Source of the DNA: Spirochaetales bacterium
GTDB taxonomy: Bacteria > Spirochaetota > Spirochaetia > DSM-2461
Direction: 5' to 3'
DNA: 64,000 bases
Assembly (NCBI GenBank): GCA_016936555.1
Contig: JAFGXR010000108.1
Location: forward strand, 143,569 to 207,568
Part shown: positions 50,763 through 58,980 of the stretch, piece by piece
Layout: each line of letters starts with the position of its first letter
Numbering within the stretch: the first letter of the stretch is position 1
The notes under the pieces: generated by a model
Database searches by the model: none
The model's input: the letters and a program-made list of their open reading frames with translations, nothing else
Told to the model about the DNA's origin: nothing
Made by a program: the position numbers and the translations under genes

Positions 50763-52456
50763 GATTCGGTTACCCTGTATTTCCGTTCTCTGCCCAGCTC
50801 TTCCAGCAGTCTGTTGACCTCTTCTTTTATTTCCATTATCCGGTGTTCCCGGCCCGTCATCAGATCGTTCATCTGCCGGGTTTCTTCTATTGTTGACCGC
50901 AGCTCCTCTTCGGCTTTTTTCTGATTCGTTATATCGGTATGTGTTCCTATAATCCGGGTCGGACTGTTGTTTTCATCTCTCGAGACGATTTTTGCCCGGC
51001 TCCGGATCCACATATACCCTCCTGTTGCCGTCAGGAAACGGTATTCCTCATCGTATAGGGAAACAAGGTCATTGAGATAATTATCAATAGCTCTTTTTAC
51101 TCTGTCGAGATCGTCGGGATGAACTCTAATCTCCCATTCCCCGAGAGCCGGAGGGAAGGCTTCCGGAGAGTATCCGGCCATGACGTAATAGCGGTTGTCA
51201 AAGTGCTGGATATTATTAATCAGGTCCCAATCCCAGACTCCGTCATTGGCAACGGACATGGCGAAATCATATCTTTGCTCGCTGTTTAAAAGAGCCTGTT
51301 TCTGTCTGTTCAATTCGGTTACATCCGTGGCGATATGAAGTATGGAGCGGCTGGAATTCTCGCTTTTTTCGCTGATTAATCTGATCAGGGTGTTTTTTTT
51401 ATCTTCGCCTTTTCCTTCGGTTATTTCAAACCTTTCCGTCCTGCCGCTGATCAGGGCTTTCTGGAAGATCTTTGTATAGTCCTCTTTATATTGAGCGGGT
51501 ATCAAATCGAGAACGGATTGTTCCCCTGTGGCTGGCAGCTGATTTTTTTCTCCCAATAAAAAAGAGCGGTCCAGTGTATAATCCGGCTTAATGACGAGAA
51601 TCGTATCGGGAGAGGCTTTGAAAATCATCGAAAGGCGGCTCTGGCTCTTTCTCAGCTCCTGTTCCTTCCGGACCAGATCTTTGTGCTGCTCCAGTATGGT
51701 GACCAGAAAACCTATGATCGGGATTATATAGCTGACCGTGTTGGCCAGAAGACCGAAATCGAAGAAGACATCGTGGGCTTTTGAGGAGAATGACATATAA
51801 AAATAAGCCCCGGCATTCATGATAACGGATAAGAGGAGAAAATGGCTGAAGAGTTTTCCATCGCCTCGGCGTTTAATCAAACCCAATGAAAAGGCCGTGA
51901 AAAATAAAAGAGATGTTAAAATCTGCACCGGATCGGAGTGGAAAAATACCGGTAACCGGATATCGGCCAGGTTGCTGTAGCGCGCCAGAAGGGTCAGCAG
52001 AGAACCGAGCATCAGCGCTGATGAAATGGACGCGGCCAGAAGTTTCCTGATCCTGTCTCCCTCGCAGGTCTTATCCTTCGCGATCATGGCCACGATGAGG
52101 ACGATGGCCAGAAAAAAATCGTCTCCCAGAATTGTTCCGGCCTGATGCTGGTCCATATGTGAGGTCAGTCCTGACAGGATATTGTTTATCCCGATCAGCC
52201 CGTGAATGAGATCTTCCGTACCGGACAGGAGAAAACCGAACCCGATCAAGAGGTAGAAATACTGTCTGTTGCTGTAAAAGAAGAGAAAGGATGAGAGGCC
52301 GACGATCATGGCCAGCAGCGCTCCGGTCAGTTCCAGTGATATGTAAAGTTCTCCTGTGGTTGTCAGGTGCCAGTGAGAAGAGAAAAGCAGCGGACCCATT
52401 GTAACAAAAATGACCGCCAGAAAAATATATTGTCCGATTCTGAATTTATGATCCAT
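50759..52456 (-). CDS. Membrane PAS sensor without output domain
   Basis: A 565-residue protein. The first 255 residues hold about seven or eight membrane segments, with GTEDLIHGL in an early loop (about 80-88). A PAS domain follows (about 275-390), then a second (about 400-525) with typical HPDDLDRVKRAID and YMWIRSRAKIV. It ends in a coiled coil, GREHRIMEIKEEVNRLLEEL, with no kinase, cyclase, GGDEF or phosphatase domain. The same tail pattern occurs at residues 690-718 of the next protein. The gene overlaps that protein's start by 4 bases, so the two likely act as one signalling complex, this one sensing at the membrane. Confidence 0.88.
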   Translation of the reverse strand: MDHKFRIGQYIFLAVIFVTMGPLLFSSHWHLTTTGELYISLELTGALLAMIVGLSSFLFFYSNRQYFYLLIGFGFLLSGTEDLIHGLIGINNILSGLTSHMDQHQAGTILGDDFFLAIVLIVAMIAKDKTCEGDRIRKLLAASISSALMLGSLLTLLARYSNLADIRLPVFFHSDPVQILTSLLFFTAFSLGLIKRRGDGKLFSHFLLLSVIMNAGAYFYMSFSSKAHDVFFDFGLLANTVSYIIPIIGFLVTILEQHKDLVRKEQELRKSQSRLSMIFKASPDTILVIKPDYTLDRSFLLGEKNQLPATGEQSVLDLIPAQYKEDYTKIFQKALISGRTERFEITEGKGEDKKNTLIRLISEKSENSSRSILHIATDVTELNRQKQALLNSEQRYDFAMSVANDGVWDWDLINNIQHFDNRYYVMAGYSPEAFPPALGEWEIRVHPDDLDRVKRAIDNYLNDLVSLYDEEYRFLTATGGYMWIRSRAKIVSRDENNSPTRIIGTHTDITNQKKAEEELRSTIEETRQMNDLMTGREHRIMEIKEEVNRLLEELGRERKYRVTES

Positions 52457-52498
52457 CGGTTATAAGAATAATTTTACCCGGTTGATTTTTCAAGAAGA

Positions 52499-52528
52499 GG
52501 CTGAATCCGCCTCGTTACGGATCCAGCC
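52499..52528 (-). terminator. Probable terminator after the GH3 gene
   Basis: GGCTGAATCC (52499-52508) and GGATCCAGCC (52519-52528) form a 10-bp stem with one mismatch. On the minus strand it lies 30 bases after the beta-glucosidase stop and is followed by a moderately T-rich stretch. It separates the transporter operon from the sensor pair. Confidence 0.5.
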
Positions 52529-52558
52529 CCGGAAAAGGGAAGCTTGTCTTTGTATCCC

Positions 52559-54877
52559 TTATATTGAGGGTTCAAGTGCCCGGCAAATCTCTATCAGACG
52601 GAAGACACCTTCCACGTTGATCTCTCCATCTGTAAAATGGGGCAGTTTTATCAGAGGCTGGTCGAGAAGGAAAGGTACCATATCTGCGTCTTTCAGGGCG
52701 GCGCCTTCCGGAGTAAAAAGAGATATCCAGCGGGGAACAGCCCGGCACAGCTCGGCTCTGGTCGCTTCATTGTTCCAGAGTGCCGAAATAAAAGTGAATT
52801 CATCCTGAACGATCGGCTGTTTCTCAAGGCTTTCATAAGCAAAGCCCGCTTTTAACCGGATATCCCTTGAAGAGGAGCCTATCCGGATTTCAAAATCACC
52901 GCTTTCCGCTATCCACTTCTGCTTCAGGGAATCATAGAAAGAGAGGTCTCTCTTTGATATTTCAAAGGATACGGTCCGCTTTTCTCCCGGAGCAAGTGCA
53001 ATTTTAGCAAACCCTTTCAGTTCCATTTCCGGACGGATCAGGGTGGATACCCGGTCATGGATATAGATCTGGACGACTTCTTCTCCTTCCATGGAACCGG
53101 TATTCGTCACATCGAGAGTGATTTCAAGCGGCTTCTCTCCCGTCGTTTTTTCAGATGAGAGTCTCAGGCCGGAATAGGAGAATTCCGTATAGGACAATCC
53201 GTGTCCGAAGGGGAAGAGCGGTGTTCTCGCTCTTTTATCATACCATCTGTATCCGACGAAGATCCTTTCTCCGTAGAGGCTTTCCCCCTCTTCTCCGGGG
53301 AAGTTCAGATAGGCGGGCGTATCCTCCAGTCTCGCCGGAAAGGTCTCGGCCAGCTTACCGGACGGGTTGACCTTACCGAAGAGAACGTCGGCTATGGCTC
53401 CCGCGCCGGCCTGTCCTAGGACCCAGCTCTCGAGAACGGCGGGAACCCTGTCCACCCAGGGCATCGCTACAGCGCTTCCGTTGCTCAGGACCACAATGGT
53501 ATGGGGCTGCGCATCGGCCACAGCCTCGATCAGCCGGTTATGGGATGGCGGGAGATCGATATGGGTTCTGTCAATTCCCTCGGACTCATAGCTGAGGGGA
53601 AGACCGGCCATAATCACGGTTCTGTCACTTGCCCGGGCCGTTTCCACAGCACGTAGAAATTCTGCTTCCGATAAGGGATTCTCATCATCGAGACTGTATC
53701 CCCTGGCATAGGTCAGTTCGATAAGGCCGCTGTATTCCCGTTCCAGAATATCTCTTACCGTATCAATCTTTGTCGGTCTGACTTCCGAGCTCCCGTTTCC
53801 TTGATACCGGGGATCTTCGGCGAACTCTCCCAGAAGAGCGACTTTCAATTTCCCATCGGGGGAGAGGGGCAGAATTCCGTTCTCGTTTTTCAGAAGGGTG
53901 ATACAGCGCGATCCGATACGGCGGGCCAGAGCGTGATGTTCATCCGGGCTGTATTCCCGGACCGGCTCTTTATCTTGCCGGATTTTCAAAATCAGGTAAA
54001 TGAGTTCCCTTATCAGTTTATCAAGTACCGGTTCCTTCAGATCTCCGCTCTCAAGAGCCTCTCTTATCTTCTTCAGGCTGAAAGGGGCTTTTCCTCCGGG
54101 CATCTGGAGATGGAGTCCGGCTTTCAGAGCTTTGACTCTGTCCACCACGGCGTCCCAATCCGACATGACAAGAGCTTCGGAATGCCACTCCTCTTTGAGA
54201 ATCTCCGTCAGGAGTTTCCGGTTCTCCGTTCCGTAGGTCCCCTGTACGCGGTTGTAGCAAGCCATAACTGTCCAGGGATTTCCTTTTTTTACGGCGATTT
54301 CAAATGGAGTGAGATATATCTCCCGGAGCGTGCGGTCATCAACGGCCGCATTTATGTGCATCCGTCTCGTTTCAATATTGTTCGCGGCAAAATGTTTGAG
54401 GCAGGCGCCGACTCCGTTGCTCTGGACGCCTTTGATATAGGCCGCGCCCATCTCCCCTGACAGCATAGGGTCTTCGGAGAAATATTCGAAGTTTCTTCCC
54501 GCCAGAGGGGACCGTTTGATGTTGACGCCGGGGCCCAGCAGGACATCGACGTTCTGCTGCCGGCATTCCCGGCCCAGAGCCCGTCCGACCTCTTCAAGGA
54601 GGTCCCTGTCCCAGCTGGCGGCCAGAGCCGAAGCTGTGGGAAAACAGGTCGCGGGAAGCTGGTCTCCGTAACCCATCTCCGTTGTCACGGGGGCCCGCCT
54701 TAAACCGTGAGGGCCGTCGGCCAGCCATATCCACGGGATGCCCAGACGATCCACCGGAACCGTGCTCCAGGGATCTTTTCCCGCAGTCATGGATATTTTT
54801 TCTTCGAGAGTCAACTGTGAGCACAATTCTTCCGCTTTCTTTCGAAGATTGTCTCTTTCGATAGTATTCCGAGTCAT
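52559..54877 (-). CDS. GH3 family beta-glucosidase
   Basis: A 772-residue cytosolic enzyme (no signal peptide). The N-terminal TIM-barrel has the KHFAANN segment (161-167) and the nucleophile D240 in LVMSDWDAV. An alpha/beta sandwich (about 310-520) and a fibronectin III-like C-terminal domain (about 575-645, PFGHGLSYTEFSYSG) complete the long GH3 architecture. It removes terminal beta-linked sugars, probably from oligosaccharides imported by the transporter encoded just upstream. The Shine-Dalgarno AGGA lies in the 3' arm of a small hairpin. Sugar specificity (gluco-, xylo-) is not resolved by sequence alone. Confidence 0.93.
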   Translation of the reverse strand: MTRNTIERDNLRKKAEELCSQLTLEEKISMTAGKDPWSTVPVDRLGIPWIWLADGPHGLRRAPVTTEMGYGDQLPATCFPTASALAASWDRDLLEEVGRALGRECRQQNVDVLLGPGVNIKRSPLAGRNFEYFSEDPMLSGEMGAAYIKGVQSNGVGACLKHFAANNIETRRMHINAAVDDRTLREIYLTPFEIAVKKGNPWTVMACYNRVQGTYGTENRKLLTEILKEEWHSEALVMSDWDAVVDRVKALKAGLHLQMPGGKAPFSLKKIREALESGDLKEPVLDKLIRELIYLILKIRQDKEPVREYSPDEHHALARRIGSRCITLLKNENGILPLSPDGKLKVALLGEFAEDPRYQGNGSSEVRPTKIDTVRDILEREYSGLIELTYARGYSLDDENPLSEAEFLRAVETARASDRTVIMAGLPLSYESEGIDRTHIDLPPSHNRLIEAVADAQPHTIVVLSNGSAVAMPWVDRVPAVLESWVLGQAGAGAIADVLFGKVNPSGKLAETFPARLEDTPAYLNFPGEEGESLYGERIFVGYRWYDKRARTPLFPFGHGLSYTEFSYSGLRLSSEKTTGEKPLEITLDVTNTGSMEGEEVVQIYIHDRVSTLIRPEMELKGFAKIALAPGEKRTVSFEISKRDLSFYDSLKQKWIAESGDFEIRIGSSSRDIRLKAGFAYESLEKQPIVQDEFTFISALWNNEATRAELCRAVPRWISLFTPEGAALKDADMVPFLLDQPLIKLPHFTDGEINVEGVFRLIEICRALEPSI

Positions 54878-54882
54878 ATTTT

Positions 54883-54920
54883 CATCCTTGATTAGGATGG
54901 AAGGGAGAGAACTCCCTTCC
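54883..54920 (-). repeat. Two small adjacent hairpins between the ABC ATPase and GH3 genes
   Basis: GGAAGGGAG (54899-54907) with CTCCCTTCC (54912-54920) is a 9-bp stem with a 4-base loop. Next to it, CATCCT (54883-54888) with AGGATG (54894-54899) is a 6-bp stem. On the minus-strand mRNA the second stem contains the AGGA that precedes the GH3 start. No T-run follows, so these look like processing, stabilising or translation-control elements rather than terminators. Confidence 0.5.
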
Positions 54921-54941
54921 CGGTTAATTTAAAGGAGAGTC

Positions 54942-55988
54942 TCAGCCGACGGGCTGGTTTCTCTCTGGTTTTTCTGATGCGGCGCTATTTTCCGTTTTCC
55001 ATTCTTTCGCGTGGATGCACCGGACGAACTGGTCGGGCTTGACTTCCACGGCTTCGGGGAAATCATCGGCGCAGCGGCTTTCCGCAACGGGACACCGGTT
55101 CCGGAAGGGGCAGCCCCGGCTTTCGGGTGTCCACATGGTCACTTCTTTTTCCACATCGTCCCGGACTTCCAGTTTGGCAAGAGTTTCTCTTTCAGGATCG
55201 GGCGCCGCAGAAATCAGCAGTTTTGTGTAGGGGTGTACCGGGTGCTTCACCACTTTGTCTACGTCTCCCCATTCCACCATATGGCCGCTGTAGAGAACGA
55301 TGATCCTGTCGGAAAAATAACGGGCCGTCGCTATGTCATGGGTGATGTAGAGAAAGGATTTGCCCATTTCCCGTTTCAGCTTGTTCATCAGATTCAGAAC
55401 GCCGAGCCGTATGGAAACATCGAGCATCGATGTGGGCTCATCGGCAAAGATAACATCAGCTCCGATGGCCAGTATCCGGGCCAGGAAGGCTCTTTGTTTC
55501 TGTCCGCCCGATAGCTGATGGGGATTCTTGATTCCCTGTTCTTCCGGAGGGACAAGCCCCACCATTTCCAGGGCTTCATTCATCTTTGCTTTAAGCTCTA
55601 TCCCTTTATAGCCGTGATAGAGCTGAAGAGGTCTTTTCAGGTGGTAATAAATGGAGTGAAGGGGGTTCAGGGAAGAGAAGGGGTCCTGAAAAATCATCTG
55701 AACCTTCTGGCGGTAGTTTCTCAAAGGATTCCCTTTGAATTTGTGTACATTCTCTCCGTTGTAGGTCATTTCTCCCCGGGAGGGGGTGTAAAATCGCATG
55801 GCGATGCGGCATAGAGTCGATTTTCCGCAACCCGATTCTCCCACGACGGCGAGAGATTCCCCTTTGTAGAGATCAAAGGAAACATTGTTGAGAGCTCTGA
55901 GCGTGCGTTTTTTGGAGAAAAAAGTCTTTCCGCTGATCTGGAAATCCATTGTAACGTTTTTAATGCTGAATACTATTTGCCTGTCCAT
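54942..55988 (-). CDS. OppF/DppF-type ABC transporter ATPase
   Basis: A 348-residue ATPase with Walker A GESGCGKST (about 48-56), signature LSGGQKQ (about 157-163), Walker B VIFADEPTS, H-loop ITHD, and the C-terminal oligopeptide/dipeptide extension with its Cys cluster (GCPFRNRCP...C...C, about 297-325). It energises import together with the OppD-like ATPase. The start is ATG at 55988, overlapping the upstream stop by one base (TGATG); an extension to 56030 would lie inside the neighbour. The sugar genes nearby suggest an oligosaccharide cargo. Confidence 0.95.
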   Translation of the reverse strand: MDRQIVFSIKNVTMDFQISGKTFFSKKRTLRALNNVSFDLYKGESLAVVGESGCGKSTLCRIAMRFYTPSRGEMTYNGENVHKFKGNPLRNYRQKVQMIFQDPFSSLNPLHSIYYHLKRPLQLYHGYKGIELKAKMNEALEMVGLVPPEEQGIKNPHQLSGGQKQRAFLARILAIGADVIFADEPTSMLDVSIRLGVLNLMNKLKREMGKSFLYITHDIATARYFSDRIIVLYSGHMVEWGDVDKVVKHPVHPYTKLLISAAPDPERETLAKLEVRDDVEKEVTMWTPESRGCPFRNRCPVAESRCADDFPEAVEVKPDQFVRCIHAKEWKTENSAASEKPERNQPVG

Positions 55989-56968
55989 CAGTTTCTGCTC
56001 CCTGTCAGTGTTCCCATGGGGTTGTGGCAATCGTAGAAATCATTGCCCCTTTGCTGTCTCGGAGGAACTTCTTTAAAGCAGATATCCTGAGCCCTGAAGC
56101 ATCGGTCCTGAAAACGGCATCCCCGGGGAATCCGGCTCATATTGAGCGGCGAACCGGGAATCCCTTCCATATACCCGATATCGCCGTGAAGAGAGGGGAA
56201 GGAATTTTTCAATCCGTAGGAGTAGGGATGCTGAGGATTTTTCAGGATGGTCTGAGCCGGAGCCTGTTCCACGATTTTTCCCGCGTACATAATGGATACG
56301 TTGTCACAGAACTCCATCATCAGGCTCAGGTCGTGAGTTATGAAAAGAATGGAGAATTTAAGCTCTTTTTTCAATTCATAAACTCTCTGGAGAATTTCTC
56401 TCTGCACGACCGTATCGAGGGCTGTCGTCGGTTCATCCATTATCAGGAGCTTCGGTTTCAGAGCCAGTGCCATGGCTATAACGGCCCTCTGGCGCATTCC
56501 TCCGGAAAACTGATGAGGGTAATCGTTCAGTCTCTCTTTCGGTATGCCGACGATTTCAATCAGCTTTTCCGCTCTGGCACGCGCCTCCTGTCTGTTTTTC
56601 GTTATTCCGTGATTTTTATAGATTTCGAAAAACTGTTTTTCCAGTTTGACTACGGGGTTCAGGCAGTTCATGGCGGACTGGAAGACCATGCTGATCTGAT
56701 CCCAGCGGAATTGCCGCAATTCCTCTTCGCCCATTTTAATAATGTCCCGGCCTCCCAGTTTTATCGAACCGTCGGCGATGAGGGCCGGAGGCCGGTGGAG
56801 TCTCATCAGGGAGTAGGCTATGGTGCTTTTTCCGCAGCCCGATTCGCCGGCCAGACCCATGCTCTGCTCTTCCTCGATGGAAAAGCTCACATCATCGACG
56901 GCCCGGACAGCTCCGTTCAGGGTTATGTAATCTACGGAGAGATTTTTAACTTCAAGTAAGGCGCTCAT
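55988..56968 (-). CDS. OppD/DppD-type ABC transporter ATPase
   Basis: A 326-residue ATPase with Walker A GESGCGKST (about 41-49), the Q-loop region VFQSAMNCLNPV, signature FSGGMRQRA (about 158-166), Walker B LLIMDEPTTALD and H-loop FITHD. The C-terminal oligo_HPY extension has the Cys-rich GCRFQDRCFRAQDICF. It pairs with the OppF-like ATPase on the cytoplasmic face of the two permeases. It overlaps the permease gene by 4 bases (ATGA) and the OppF gene by one. Confidence 0.95.
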   Translation of the reverse strand: MSALLEVKNLSVDYITLNGAVRAVDDVSFSIEEEQSMGLAGESGCGKSTIAYSLMRLHRPPALIADGSIKLGGRDIIKMGEEELRQFRWDQISMVFQSAMNCLNPVVKLEKQFFEIYKNHGITKNRQEARARAEKLIEIVGIPKERLNDYPHQFSGGMRQRAVIAMALALKPKLLIMDEPTTALDTVVQREILQRVYELKKELKFSILFITHDLSLMMEFCDNVSIMYAGKIVEQAPAQTILKNPQHPYSYGLKNSFPSLHGDIGYMEGIPGSPLNMSRIPRGCRFQDRCFRAQDICFKEVPPRQQRGNDFYDCHNPMGTLTGSRN

Positions 56969-57894
56969 TCCGTCTCTCCTGCTTTAGTGTAAGTTATTTC
57001 GGCTTTCTTCGCTTTATAGTAACCGGCCATGATTCTCTGGGCTTTCAGTTTGGGGTTGGAAAGCTCGTCGATAGAGAAATTGATAAGCGTCAGACCCGAA
57101 CCCAGAACGATCAGTCCCAGACAGGGACCGAGCAGTTCCCACCAGGCTCCGGTCTGCAAAGCCGCCGTGTTCTGGGCGTTGTAGAGCATGGTTCCCCAGG
57201 TTACGGAAAGGGGATCTCCGAATCCGATGTATTCCAGAGTAGCCTGAGCCATAATGGCATAGATGATGGTGCCGACGAAGGCGGAGCTCATCATGGAAAG
57301 CATATTGGGCATCACTTCGGCGAAGAGGCGCCGCAGCTTGGTTTCGCCAAGAGTTTCCGCCGAGTAGATGAACTCCCTGTTGCGGATGCTCATGGTCTGG
57401 GACCGCAGAACTCTGGCTCCCCATGCCCATGAGGTGAATCCGATGAGAACCCCGATGAGCATAGGGGAGACCCCTCCCATAAGCGCGGCAATTATAAGCA
57501 ATAGCGGTATCTGGGGTATGACCATGGCGATGTTGATTACCATGGTTATGATTCCGTCGACGATCCCTCCGAAGTAACCTGCGGTTATACCGATTACAGT
57601 GCTGAGCGTCACGGCGATAACACCGGCCAGTATGCCGACCAGAAGCGATGTCCTGCCTCCATAGAGTGTCTGCGCCCACACATCGCGGCCCAGCTGTGTC
57701 GTTCCCAGGATGAACACGCTGTTCGGGGCGACCCTGTACTGGTCGGAGCGGAATCCCGCCTCGAATCTGGTGAACATGGGAGCCCCCAGAGTCAGAAGCA
57801 TAATGGTGAATATGAGTATAAAGCCCACAGTGGCTTTGGGATTGTCTCTTAAAAATTTAAACAGAGGATGATTATCCAGTTTTTTCAATGTCAT
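56965..57894 (-). CDS. OppC/DppC-type ABC permease
   Basis: A 309-residue membrane protein with an N-terminal membrane helix (about 20-45, VGFILIFTIMLLTLGAPMF), the OppC-type LGTTQLGRDVWAQTLYGGRTSL loop, and five further segments of the BPD_transp_1 domain. The cytoplasmic coupling (EAA) loop is around REFIYSAETLGETKLRRLFAEVMPN. It forms the channel with the OppB-like permease. It begins 3 bases after that gene and overlaps the OppD-like gene by 4. Confidence 0.95.
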   Translation of the reverse strand: MTLKKLDNHPLFKFLRDNPKATVGFILIFTIMLLTLGAPMFTRFEAGFRSDQYRVAPNSVFILGTTQLGRDVWAQTLYGGRTSLLVGILAGVIAVTLSTVIGITAGYFGGIVDGIITMVINIAMVIPQIPLLLIIAALMGGVSPMLIGVLIGFTSWAWGARVLRSQTMSIRNREFIYSAETLGETKLRRLFAEVMPNMLSMMSSAFVGTIIYAIMAQATLEYIGFGDPLSVTWGTMLYNAQNTAALQTGAWWELLGPCLGLIVLGSGLTLINFSIDELSNPKLKAQRIMAGYYKAKKAEITYTKAGETE

Positions 57895-57897
57895 TTT

Positions 57898-58896
57898 TTA
57901 CCTCCCCTGTTTTCGAAGCCGCGGATCGAGAATCAGCAGCATCATATCGGCAATGAAATTGGCGGATAGCATAAGAATCGTAGACATGAGAAGTATCCCC
58001 TGCATGAGAGGATAGTCCCTGGAATCAAGGGCGCCGATCATGACTTTTCCCAGACCGGGATAATTGAACACGACCTCGATAATAAGAGAACCACCCAGCA
58101 TGAACCCGATCTGCATGGCGAGAGTCGTCGCAACGGGAAGAAGGGCGTTTCTGGCCCCGTATGAGATCATCAGTTTGTATTCCGGGACGCCTTTGGCCCG
58201 GCCCATGGCAATGAAATCCTCACCGAGCTGGTTAATCATATTGGCGCGCATGCCCATAATTCCATTGAGCTGGAGCATGACGATGCAGGTGACCGGCAGA
58301 AAAGCGTGGTAGGCCACATCTCCGATATATTGCAGAACATTGGCGGGACGGAACAGAGGTGTCACGGCGTAACCGGCCGGGAAGATACCGAATTTTTCCG
58401 AGCGGGCGAAAGTATAACTGATCAGAAGAGCCAGAACGACCGCGGGAATATTGGCCATCAGCTGGCCGCCGACTGTCAGAAAACTGTCCAGTTTGCTTCC
58501 CCGTCTCCATGCGGCGACTATGCCGAGAAGATTGTTAATTAAAAAGGAGATGATCAGCGATGTCCCCATGAGGAAGACTGTCCAGCTGAGTCCGCGGGTC
58601 AGCGCTTGTATTACGGTTAGGGGATACTGGCTGAAGGAAAAACCCCAGTTCCCCTGGAAAATGCTGCCCACATACTCAAAATAACTTTCGATAATCGGTT
58701 TGGTCTTGCTGAATCCGAACAGTTTCTCCACGGCGGCAATCGTTTCGGCATCGATTTTCCCGCTGGTCTGGTACAGTTTGGCCATATACATCTGAACGGG
58801 ATCTCCCGGCATGAGGCGGGGAATGAAAAAGTTAATTGTTACGGCGGCAACAAAAGCAATTAAATAAAAACCGAGCCGTTTGAATATATAGTTCAC
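57898..58896 (-). CDS. OppB/DppB-type ABC permease
   Basis: A 332-residue permease with first helix (LGFYLIAFVAAVTINFFIPRLMPGDPV), the OppB signature after it, and a BPD_transp_1 domain with the coupling loop GEDFIAMGRAKGVPEYKLM (about 220-240) and PGLGKVMIGALDSRDYPLMQ near the end. First cytoplasmic-membrane gene after the binding protein; a 13-bp hairpin lies between the two. Confidence 0.95.
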   Translation of the reverse strand: MNYIFKRLGFYLIAFVAAVTINFFIPRLMPGDPVQMYMAKLYQTSGKIDAETIAAVEKLFGFSKTKPIIESYFEYVGSIFQGNWGFSFSQYPLTVIQALTRGLSWTVFLMGTSLIISFLINNLLGIVAAWRRGSKLDSFLTVGGQLMANIPAVVLALLISYTFARSEKFGIFPAGYAVTPLFRPANVLQYIGDVAYHAFLPVTCIVMLQLNGIMGMRANMINQLGEDFIAMGRAKGVPEYKLMISYGARNALLPVATTLAMQIGFMLGGSLIIEVVFNYPGLGKVMIGALDSRDYPLMQGILLMSTILMLSANFIADMMLLILDPRLRKQGR

Positions 58897-58933
58897 TTCT
58901 GTTTCCTACTCTTTTGATTCTTTCTATAAAAGG

Positions 58934-58962
58934 ATACCCCGGAAACATCGTTTCCGGGGTAT
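58934..58962 (-). repeat. Strong intercistronic hairpin after the binding-protein gene
   Basis: ATACCCCGGAAAC (58934-58946) and GTTTCCGGGGTAT (58950-58962) form a perfect 13-bp stem with a 3-base ATC loop, in the minus-strand mRNA between the binding-protein stop and the permease start. Downstream is only a TTTT. This placement is typical of elements that protect the upstream mRNA and partly terminate, giving more binding protein than permease. Confidence 0.75.
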
Positions 58963-58980
58963 GAACAAGGTAATAACCGG

